From contig JADGNT010000231.1 in the NCBI GenBank assembly GCA_017883345.1, positions 1-7,443 on the forward strand: a stretch of DNA of 7,443 nt. The letters run 5' to 3'. Position numbers and translations under genes: made by a program. Origin of the DNA: Candidatus Solibacter sp. GTDB lineage: Bacteria > Acidobacteriota > Terriglobia > Bryobacterales > Bryobacteraceae. Under the pieces are notes generated by a model, which was not told the origin of the DNA, ran no database searches, and saw only the letters and a program-made list of their open reading frames with translations. This document shows positions 1-5,419 of the stretch, in pieces (position 1 is the first letter of the stretch; each line of letters opens with the position of its first letter).

Positions 1-177
1 AGGCTGCGGGCGACTTGATTGGGATGAAAATCGAGCGCCGCCATTGCATCGTGGATTTTCTTCGCCAATCCTTCGCTGACGACTGCGGTGCCGTTAACGA
101 CGGCGGACACCGTCGCTATAGAGACCCCCCGCCAAGCGAGCGACGTCTCGCATCGTTGATCTCGGGCGAGCCTGCAT
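1..177 (-). pseudogene. LacI-family transcriptional regulator, 5' end only, frameshifted
   Basis: This is the N-terminal DNA-binding part of a LacI/GalR-type repressor; the ligand-binding domain would lie beyond base 1. From the ATG at 175-177 the protein reads MQARPRSTMRDVARLAG. It then leaves the family frame at a run of six C (125-130; G6 on the coding strand) and stops at 94-96. If one G is dropped, reading resumes as GVSIATVSAVVNGTAVVSEG followed by a segment ending in DFHPNQVARSL. That is the canonical LacI helix-turn-helix plus hinge helix (xTVSxVxNG, then the hxPNxxARSL end). A second in-frame ATG at 151-153 (MRDVARLAG) is the commoner start position in this family. As written, only a 28-residue peptide is made. 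This is either a true frameshift mutation, slippage in the G tract, or a homopolymer sequencing error. The family call is firm; functional status and regulon are unknown. Confidence 0.85.
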
Positions 178-184
178 ACTGTCG

Positions 185-213
185 ATTATAACGAAACGAT
201 TCGGAAGCAGCAA
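185..213 (-). promoter_or_regulatory. Sigma70-like promoter for the LacI-type gene, probably leaderless
   Basis: On the minus strand a perfect TATAAT (185-190) sits 17 bases downstream of TTGCTG (208-213). The -10 box ends only 7 bases before the ATG at 177, so transcription would begin at or next to the start codon. No Shine-Dalgarno sequence precedes that ATG, which fits a leaderless transcript. The -35 box matches the consensus at only three of six positions. Confidence 0.45.
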
Positions 214-262
214 TACTCCTTTCAGCACAGACTCCCCGGCTGAATGACCCCTATGCGCGCTC

Positions 263-290
263 TTTGTAACTGATTCTAATTGTAAGTCAA
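263..290 (-). promoter_or_regulatory. Possible second, upstream promoter toward the LacI-type gene
   Basis: The minus strand has TTGACT (285-290), a 16-base spacer, then TACAAA (263-268). The -35 is strong and the -10 is moderate. It lies in the 237-base non-coding stretch between the symporter fragment and the regulator start. It could be an alternative promoter or a chance AT-rich match. Confidence 0.3.
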
Positions 291-414
291 ACCCTGGGGC
301 GATTCGATTCTTGGCAGTGACGTGCGAGTGCTTAACCGTTTTGGGAAGTGGTTTCGCGTGCGCCTCTCGGTGAGCCGCGATCCCCTGCGGGTAGTCGAAA
401 ATCAGCGTGGCCTG

Positions 415-591
415 AATTAACGCATCCTTCAGGACCCTGACCCAAGCCACGGCGCGGACGCCGCCGGCAAAAACAAATGCGGCCAAGAGGAGGACCGAGA
501 TCACCATGGCGGGTGTACGGCCGATGCCATCGAAGCTGGCGATCGATACGATAATACCCAGCCCCGTGAGTTGGAGCTGCAAGAAAGGGAT
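415..591 (-). pseudogene. Sodium:solute symporter (SSS family) internal fragment
   Basis: About 59 codons on the minus strand read as an internal piece of a sodium/solute symporter. They start IPFLQLQLTGLGIIVSIAS, run through a hydrophobic helix, and end with FAGGVRAVAWVRVLKDALI. The GGxRAVAW...LKDxL pattern after a long hydrophobic helix is typical of SSS transporters, which span roughly 500 residues and 13 helices. Both sides are lost. Upstream, the frame runs directly into the transposase stop region near 592-616. Downstream of 415 the translation no longer looks membrane-like. The open frame continues to the LacI-type start, but that continuation appears to be meaningless read-through. 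This is probably a remnant of a transporter gene destroyed by insertion and deletion. The family call comes from recognition of the motifs, not a database search. Confidence 0.65.
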
Positions 592-613
592 AAGCGTCCA
601 CTCAAAAATAACT

Positions 614-2310
614 TCACAGATTCGGTGCAATGGTGTAATTCCACTTCGGCAGTGTGTCGCTGTGTTTGAGGCGAAGAGAGGAGATCGGACTCGGGTCGGG
701 TTTGAGGCCGGTAGGATACTCTTTTGGGTCCAGGTAGGCAGTCACAATCAAGCCAGTTTTGGTACTGGTAGGGCGAATGAATTTGAGCATCTTTTCATAG
801 CTGTCCAGCGGCTCTGCGGCCCAGTTCTTGGAGATCTCTGAGAACAGACGATGCTCGATGGGATTCCATTTGGAGGCGCCGGTGGGATAGTGAGCGATCG
901 TGACGGTGAAGCCGAATGGATTGCACAACTGCGCCTGAAGTTCGGTCTTCCAGGCCCAGGAACGGCAACTGTTGCTGCCGCCCGAGTCCGCCAAAATCAG
1001 CAGCTTGGGAACCCGGCCCCAGCGACGCGATCCTTCGCGTTTCCACCAAGTGGCGATGGCATGACCGGCGAAGGCGGGCGTATCGTGAGAGATGCCGACG
1101 CAGACGGCGCCGCGGTTGTGTGTCGGGTCGTAAATGCCGTAGGAGATGCCGACACCACTGGCATCGGAGGGGAAGTCGTGATCGTTCACCAGAACCGGCG
1201 AGCGATCCCATTTGGCTCCGGTGTTGTTGAAATTGCCGATCAGTTGGCGTTTCTTGGCGTCGACGCTGATGAAGGGAAAACCGTGTCGCTGGAAGCGAGT
1301 CCGCAGCGAGCAGATATGTTGGAATTGCTGGTCGCGGTAGGGGGTAGAATTGGTGGCGATCTGCTTGCGGTTGACGCGCAAAGAGAAATCCATTTGGTAC
1401 AGAAGACGGGCGACTGTGTTGGCCGAGACCGGAATGTCGATCTCCTGAAGAACCTCGGCGATCTTCTCGGTCGTCTTGCGGGTCCACTTCAGTCCGGTGA
1501 TGGGATCTCCGGCTGTGTCGTGCTCCAGAAGAATCTCGATGGCCTCGATTATTTCGGGCGTTTTTTTTCCACCGGCTTGCGCCCGCCGCCAGTCCTGCGC
1601 GCGCGGTCCACTGCCACATCCTGAGTCAACAACTGCTGTCGTCCGCGGGCCACGGTGTGTGGATCGAGATCGAGGAAGTCGGCCAGTTGGCGATCGCCGC
1701 CACGGCCCAGTTTCAGCGATTCCAGCCCGGCATACAAACGGCGCTGTCGCTCGTCCAGCAGACTGTAGAACAAGAGAATCGAGGCTTTCAATTCCTCCTC
1801 GGAGACCGCCAACACAGACGCATCCGGGAGAGTGGGGACGGCTTCCACGGTGCGGCGCGTCAGTAGCTGGCCTCGCTGGATGTCGCGGTCAGTGGCCGTG
1901 TAAAGGTACCGGCCCGAGACCATCTCGCGAGTCACGCGGCGCTGCTGCGTCAACTGATGCAGTGCGTCCGGCACTTCGACGTGCAAGGCGCGCGCCAGTT
2001 CATCGGCGAAAAAGCCGCGCGGGGAACGATTGACGAACCTTTCGGCGGTGGTCAGCAGCGTGCCGCTTCGCGAGAACCAGACGTCTGCTTGCGACCACAG
2101 TCCAAGGTCGTCAAACCGGGCGATTTCACGCAGCGTATAGTATCGGCCGCGATGGGAGTAGCTGGTGAGGTAATCGAGCGGTTTGAGCTTGCGGAAGACG
2201 GTGACGTCGACGGGGTTGCCGAGGGCTTGCTTCATTTCGTCGAGGGTGGCGATCTGATTGCGCAGCAGAAGCGCGCGCAGTGCATCGGAGCGGTAGGAGA
2301 GGGGTCTCAT
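614..2310 (-). CDS. ISAzo13-family DDE transposase with N-terminal winged-helix module, made by -1 frameshift
   Basis: The enzyme would cut and join the element's ends. The zero frame starts at ATG 2308-2310 (MRPLSYRSDALRALL). A -1 shift at the A8 tract (1561-1568) joins it to the second frame, which ends at 614, giving about 565 residues. Residues 1-160 are an extra winged-helix-like module. Residues 170-250 match the ISAzo13 N-terminal region (LDERQRRLYAGLESL, HTVARG). After the shift come GLKWTRKTTEKIAEVL, then the RNase-H-like domain. The putative catalytic triad is Asp ~351 (FISVDAKK), Asp ~442 (ILADSGGSN) and Glu ~486 (KWNPIEHRLFSEI), and the protein ends WNYTIAPNL. Both frames are open with all motifs intact, so programmed frameshifting is more likely than decay, though not proven. 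The nearest good Shine-Dalgarno (AGGAGG, 2338-2343) is 27 bases from the ATG, unusually far. Confidence 0.8.
1549..2310 (-). CDS. Zero-frame product: winged-helix protein plus transposase N-terminus
   Basis: Without frameshifting, translation stops at 1549-1551 and yields 253 residues. These contain the module at residues 1-160 and the transposase's N-terminal helical DNA-binding region, but no catalytic residues. The N-terminal module includes LRNQIATLDEMKQALG, DVTVFRKLKPLDYLTSYSHR, YYTLREIARFD and a second helical stretch (residues about 99-140, DELARALHVEVPDALHQL). This arrangement resembles tandem winged-helix folds. I do not recognise a characterised relative. A protein that binds DNA but cannot catalyse would be expected to act as a repressor or transposition inhibitor, as short IS products do elsewhere; that role is inference. 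Confidence 0.6.
   Translation of the reverse strand: MRPLSYRSDALRALLLRNQIATLDEMKQALGNPVDVTVFRKLKPLDYLTSYSHRGRYYTLREIARFDDLGLWSQADVWFSRSGTLLTTAERFVNRSPRGFFADELARALHVEVPDALHQLTQQRRVTREMVSGRYLYTATDRDIQRGQLLTRRTVEAVPTLPDASVLAVSEEELKASILLFYSLLDERQRRLYAGLESLKLGRGGDRQLADFLDLDPHTVARGRQQLLTQDVAVDRARRTGGGRKPVEKKRPK
1561..1569 (-). promoter_or_regulatory. A8 slippery frameshift site (-1)
   Basis: On the coding (minus) strand the zero frame reads GAA AAA AAA CGC. The A_AAA_AAA heptamer is a classic -1 slippery site, and eight A in a row could also support transcriptional slippage. A -1 shift here gives ACG CCC GAA and enters exactly the frame that encodes the rest of the transposase. The zero-frame stop follows 9 bases past the tract. 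No stimulatory structure was worked out. Confidence 0.65.
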
Positions 2311-2315
2311 AATGT

Positions 2316-2356
2316 TATAGTACCGACTACGCCAATACCTCCTAATCGGTACTATA
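2316..2356. repeat. Perfect 11-bp inverted repeat upstream of the transposase gene (candidate operator)
   Basis: TATAGTACCGA (2316-2326) and its exact reverse complement TCGGTACTATA (2346-2356) flank a 19-base spacer. Beyond the perfect arms the two half-sites still agree partly (CGA-Y-TA-S-G). The spacer carries AGGAGG on the minus strand (2338-2343). The left arm ends 5 bases upstream of the transposase start, and the right arm contains TATAGT, which could serve as a -10 box. The position suits an operator for the winged-helix protein, a transposase-binding subterminal repeat, or an mRNA hairpin. Confidence 0.7.
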
Positions 2357-2444
2357 CAAAATCGAAAGCGCGTAGGCCCCCACTCACCGATGACCACACA
2401 ACGCCTGTGTTTGCAGCTTGTGACGGTGCTTCACACTTTAAGGA

Positions 2445-3742
2445 TCAGTGCTGTGGCGAAGACAGGTTATGACAGGTAACCGACCACATGTGAGTAGTTA
2501 ATGTTGCGGTCGCGCTAAGGCAGGGCTGCTTCTGCAGAAGCAGGGCCGCCGCGCCGGCCACCATCGGCGTGGCCATGCTGGTGCCGCTCGGCTCGAAATA
2601 ATAGTCGAACCCCTGCGAGGTCCCGCCGCTGATGTAGTAGCTGTTGGCCACCTTGTTCCCGAAATACGCGTTCGTCAGCCCGAGGCCCGTGGGCAGCGCG
2701 GCGATGATCTTGTTGCCCGGCGCCACCAGGTCCGGCTTGGCCACCTGATCGAACAGCGTCGGACCCTTGGAGCTGTAACTTGCCATCTGGTCGTCGCCGC
2801 GCGACATGGTCTTCACGTCTTTCATGGCGCCCACCGTAATCGCGTAGGGATCGTTGCCCGGTGAACTAATGGTGCCGTAGCCCGGGGTCGCCTTCGAATT
2901 GTTACGGCCCTCGTTGCCCGCGGCCACGACCACCACAATGCCCGCCTTCCATGCCTGCTCCACCGCCTGGCACAGCGGATCGAGCGTGTAGCTCTCCATC
3001 ACCGGACGGCCCAGCGAGAGATTGATGACCTTGATGTTGTACGTATTCTTCAGAGCGATGGCGCGCTGGATGGCCGCAATCACCATGCTGTCGGTACCCG
3101 CACCGTTCCGGCCCAGCACCTTCAGGTTCACGAACCTGACTTTGGGCGCCGTCCCGCAGAAAGTGCGCGTATAACTCGACCCCGTCGATTGCGACGCATC
3201 GCCGCCCACGATCGCCGCCACGTGCGTGCCGTGGCCGTAGCGGTCGAACACATCGTTGCCTTCGGCCAGATTGAAGCTTTCGGCGTAGACCACGCGGCTC
3301 GCCCCGGTCGAGGTTTGCAGGTCGGGGTGGCTGTCCATGATGCCGCTATCGATCACCGCCACCGTCACGCCGGTTCCGTCCCAGCCGTGCTGGCGGGCGA
3401 TGCTGGCGTTTATTGCGGGGTTGGCATAGTCGCGGCCACGCGCCGGTCCGGCGCCACGTATTCCACGTCGGGATCGTTTTCGAGATCGGCTAGCGCGCTC
3501 GCTGGCAACGTGTAGACGGCACTGTTGACTAGTTCCAGAGTGCGCTTCAACCTACCGCCCACTTGGGTCATCTTGGCGTGATGCTTTGCATCGGGCCGGC
3601 GTGTGTAGCGGACAATGACGGACACCTGCTGGTCCGGCGGGACCGCAGCCAGGTCCCGCGAAACCTTGTGGCTAGCGGCGAATCCGAAGGTCGCGGTCAG
3701 GAGAAAGAGAAGAGCGGTTTTTCGTATATACACGACCAACAC
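2445..3742 (-). pseudogene. Secreted subtilisin-like serine protease (S8), frameshifted and C-terminally truncated
   Basis: This is an exported subtilase made as a pre-pro-enzyme. From a GTG at 3740-3742 there is a signal peptide (YIRKTALLFLLTATFGFA). An inhibitor-I9 propeptide follows (VSVIVRYTRRPDAKHHAKM to DVEYVAPDRR). The frame stops at 3410-3412. The catalytic domain continues in the -1 frame from about 3431: DYANPAINASIARQHGWDG, then the Asp motif VAVIDSGI, His motif GHGTHVAAIVGG, oxyanion Asn AAGNEG, and Ser motif GTSMATPMVAGAAALLLQ. All catalytic residues are present, but a one-base deletion between about 3431 and 3450 separates propeptide from catalytic domain. After LLLQKQPCLS (about 2515) the sequence stops resembling a subtilase and ends 22 residues later, so the last helix and any C-terminal domain are missing. 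This is probably a pseudogene. An internal GTG at 3368 could only start a protein without a signal or propeptide. Confidence 0.85.
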
Positions 3743-3803
3743 GAATGCACGGCAGGCTCCATTTCACGAACCCTTTAGTTTCATGAGTGTATCTTCTGAC
3801 GCC

Positions 3804-3849
3804 TGAGACACAATGTCCTCCTCGGGCGCTTACGGGACATTCTGTCTCA
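3804..3849. repeat. 15-bp inverted repeat, TGAGACANAATGTCC type
   Basis: TGAGACACAATGTCC (3804-3818) and GGACATTCTGTCTCA (3835-3849) are inverted copies with one mismatch around a 16-base spacer. Arms of this kind (GAGACAGAATGTCC) resemble ends or subterminal repeats of some insertion sequences, so this may be a solo or collapsed element end. It overlaps the possible -35 of the protease promoter, so an operator is an alternative. Confidence 0.6.
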
Positions 3850-3892
3850 TGGCGTAGCGCGGGCTGTGTGGCGGGGTCGAAAAAGAACCCTC

Positions 3893-4007
3893 GTGGCGCA
3901 CGCACTCCTGCGTGCAGCGTCGAGTCTCACTCGACGCCTCTGCGCCGTGGGCAGCGGGCGGGCGTCGGCAAAAGTGCCGACGCGGCACGCAGAAGTGCGT
4001 GCGCCAC
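3893..4007. repeat. Symmetric composite of four hairpins (REP/BIME- or MITE-like)
   Basis: The outer arms, 3893-3915 and 3985-4007, are inverted copies matching at 22 of 23 positions. Each arm also folds on itself: GCACGCA/TGCGTGC with loops CTCC (3898-3915) and GAAG (3985-4002). Inside them are two 9-bp hairpins, GCGTCGAGT/ACTCGACGC (3917-3937) and GCGTCGGCA/TGCCGACGC (3962-3983), separated by a 24-base unpaired centre. There is no coding content. The architecture fits a non-autonomous mobile repeat or a bacterial interspersed mosaic element. Similar hairpin clusters are, to my recollection, common between genes in Solibacter-like acidobacteria. Confidence 0.8.
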
Positions 4008-4106
4008 ATCTGCCAGTCGGTTTCTCATGAAGTTTCGCGGGCCGAAGGCCCATTCCAACAGACGACAAAAGGCGATTGTCTGTCCCGTTTGTGCCACAAT
4101 TCTCTG

Positions 4107-5414
4107 GTGCCTTACCGGTCGTCTCTTGGTTCGATGGTCTCGATGGTGCGGGACCGAGTGATTTCTCCGCTGGAACTGGTGGACGCCCACCTGCGGCGGA
4201 TCGAGCAGCGCAATCCGTCGATCAACGCGTTTGTCACGGTGCTGGCGGATGCGGCGCGGGAAACGGCGCGCGTGCTGGAACCGGGCGGCACGCTTGGGTT
4301 GCTGCACGGCGTCCCGGTCACGGTGAAGGATTGCTTCGATATGGCCGGCCTCGCGACGCGGGTAGGGTCGGTGGAACGGCCCCAGACGCCAGCGTCGCGG
4401 GACGCTACCGTAGTGGCGCGCTTACGCGCCGCGGGGGCGATCGTGATCGGACGCACCAACACGCCGGAAATGCTGAAGCGCTACGACACGGATAACGCGA
4501 TCACCGGGCGCACCAACAACCCGTGGGACGTGTCGCGCACGCCCGGCGGGTCGAGCGGCGGGGAGGCGGCGGCGATCGCGGCGATGTGCTCGGCGGGCGG
4601 GGTGGCGAGCGATGGCGGCGGTTCCATCCGCATGCCGGCGCACTTCTGCGGCGTCGCGGGGCTGAAGCCGACGCCGGGCCGGATTCCGGGCACCGGGCAC
4701 ACGCCGTCGCTGGGCTACCCGGCGGGGCTGGTCACGGTGGTGGGGCCGATGGCGCGCACGGCGGCGGATCTGCGGCTGCTGTTTTCGGTGCTCTCGGGGT
4801 ACGACGGGCAGGACGCGTTCTCGGCGCCGGCGCCGCTGCGCGAACCGCTGCTGGACGGGGTCCGGATCGGCGTGTGGGAGCAGTTCTACGGGGTGCCGGT
4901 GGACCCGGAGATCCGCGCGGCGGTGCGCATGGCGGCGGCGCTCGCGGGCGATCTCGGTTTCACGGTGGACGGGTTCGAGCCGCGGGGCCTGGAACGCGCG
5001 CCGAACCTCTGGAGCTTCTTCTTCAGCCAGTGGCTGGACGCGGGGAAAGATCTCACGGCGGAAGCGGCGCTGCTCCATCTGGCGGCGCGCGCGGCGATGC
5101 GCGCCGCGCTGTTGCGCCAGATGGAGCCTGTGCCGGCCGTCCTGATGCCGGTGTTCGGAATCGCCGCCTTTCGCCACGGGGAGAGCCGGTGGCAGGTGGA
5201 GGGCAAGCAGATCGGGCTGTTCCAGGCGGGCATGCCGGCCGTGGTCGCCAACGTACTCGGTCTGCCGGCGGTGACCATTCCGATGGCGGTTTCGAGCGCG
5301 GGAGTGCCCATCGGGGTGCAATTGATGGGGCGGCCATTTGAGGACGAACTGCTGCTCGGGATCGCCATCCGGCTGGAGCAGGCGCGCGGCCCGTGGGCCG
5401 GGATCATAGAATAG
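4107..5414 (+). CDS. Amidase signature (AS) family amidohydrolase
   Basis: A 435-residue enzyme of the amidase-signature family, which hydrolyses C-N bonds with a Ser-cisSer-Lys triad. Numbered from GTG 4107, the triad is Lys74 (VTVKDCFD), Ser149 (TPGGSSGGEAAA) and nucleophile Ser173 (SDGGGSIRMPAHFCG). The spacings, 75 and 24, equal those of fatty acid amide hydrolase (142, 217, 241). Other AS features include GAIVIGRTNTPEM, a GVAGLKPTPGRIP loop, and the C-terminal GLPAVTIPMAV...GVPIGVQLMGRPF. The start is uncertain. GTG 4107 (MPYRSSLGSMVSMV) keeps the usual N-terminal helix, while ATG 4134 or 4143 would clip it; none has a clear Shine-Dalgarno. No signal peptide is seen, so it is probably cytoplasmic. 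The gene lies 5 bases before the M16 gene and likely shares its transcript. It lacks GatB/GatC neighbours, so it is not evidently GatA; the substrate is unknown. Confidence 0.88.
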   Translation: MPYRSSLGSMVSMVRDRVISPLELVDAHLRRIEQRNPSINAFVTVLADAARETARVLEPGGTLGLLHGVPVTVKDCFDMAGLATRVGSVERPQTPASRDATVVARLRAAGAIVIGRTNTPEMLKRYDTDNAITGRTNNPWDVSRTPGGSSGGEAAAIAAMCSAGGVASDGGGSIRMPAHFCGVAGLKPTPGRIPGTGHTPSLGYPAGLVTVVGPMARTAADLRLLFSVLSGYDGQDAFSAPAPLREPLLDGVRIGVWEQFYGVPVDPEIRAAVRMAAALAGDLGFTVDGFEPRGLERAPNLWSFFFSQWLDAGKDLTAEAALLHLAARAAMRAALLRQMEPVPAVLMPVFGIAAFRHGESRWQVEGKQIGLFQAGMPAVVANVLGLPAVTIPMAVSSAGVPIGVQLMGRPFEDELLLGIAIRLEQARGPWAGIIE

Positions 5415-5419
5415 TATTG

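Larger units (their letters stand above)
592..2360 (-). mobile_element. ISAzo13-like insertion sequence (ends approximate)
   Basis: The span covers the frameshifted DDE transposase and its upstream palindrome, flanked by a symporter fragment on one side and a truncated protease on the other. The left boundary is placed where symporter-like coding begins, just past the transposase stop and an AT-rich tail (about 592-616). The right boundary is placed after the inverted repeat at 2316-2356, though it could lie as far out as about 2515. I could not find convincing terminal inverted repeats or a target-site duplication, so both ends are guesses. Bases 2357-2444, between element and protease stop, show no gene; they hold only a weak 5-bp palindrome (2396-2410). 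Confidence 0.6.
3743..4106. other. Divergent intergenic region packed with palindromes, no gene
   Basis: These 364 bases separate the protease gene (minus) from the amidase gene (plus). Open frames exist but read through repeats and look like nothing known. From left to right the region holds a possible weak minus-strand promoter (TTGTGT 3808-3813, TACACT 3786-3791), the inverted repeat at 3804-3849 and the four-hairpin composite at 3893-4007. Next come a small GGGCC/GGCCC hairpin (4039-4051) and an ACAGAC/GTCTGT hairpin (4058-4083). The last ends 23 bases before the proposed amidase start. I found no clear plus-strand promoter. Confidence 0.7.

Noticed and set aside
94..630. 178-residue open frame on the minus strand
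   Set aside because: It is a chance chain of a symporter fragment, non-coding sequence and the out-of-frame start of the LacI-type gene, not one protein.
851..1624. 257-residue open frame on the plus strand opposite the transposase
   Set aside because: It is antisense to conserved transposase motifs and has no recognisable protein features; it is a shadow of GC-rich coding.
1957..2472. 171-residue plus-strand frame opposite the winged-helix module
   Set aside because: It is antisense to a frame with coherent helices and crosses the inverted repeat at 2316-2356; nothing supports it.
592..2520. Terminal inverted repeats and target-site duplication of the insertion element
   Set aside because: I compared both flanks by eye and found only short matches such as CCACTCA (594-600 and 2379-2385), which is in direct orientation and too short to count.
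3893..4007. CRISPR array
   Set aside because: The repeats are inverted hairpins of differing sequence, not direct repeats with regular spacers.
3912..4106. Longer N-terminus for the amidase, starting at 3912
   Set aside because: The extra 65 codons read through the four-hairpin repeat and match nothing in the family, whose N-terminal helix begins near 4107.
3787..4161. 124-residue plus-strand frame in the intergenic region
   Set aside because: It lies almost wholly in palindromic repeats and overlaps the amidase start in another frame.
4422..5321. 299-residue minus-strand frame, very rich in Arg and His
   Set aside because: The composition is typical of the antisense of a high-GC gene, and the amidase on the other strand has a full catalytic triad.
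4523..5341. 272-residue plus-strand frame, Gly/Ala/Arg-rich
   Set aside because: It is an alternative frame of the amidase gene with low-complexity composition and no motif.
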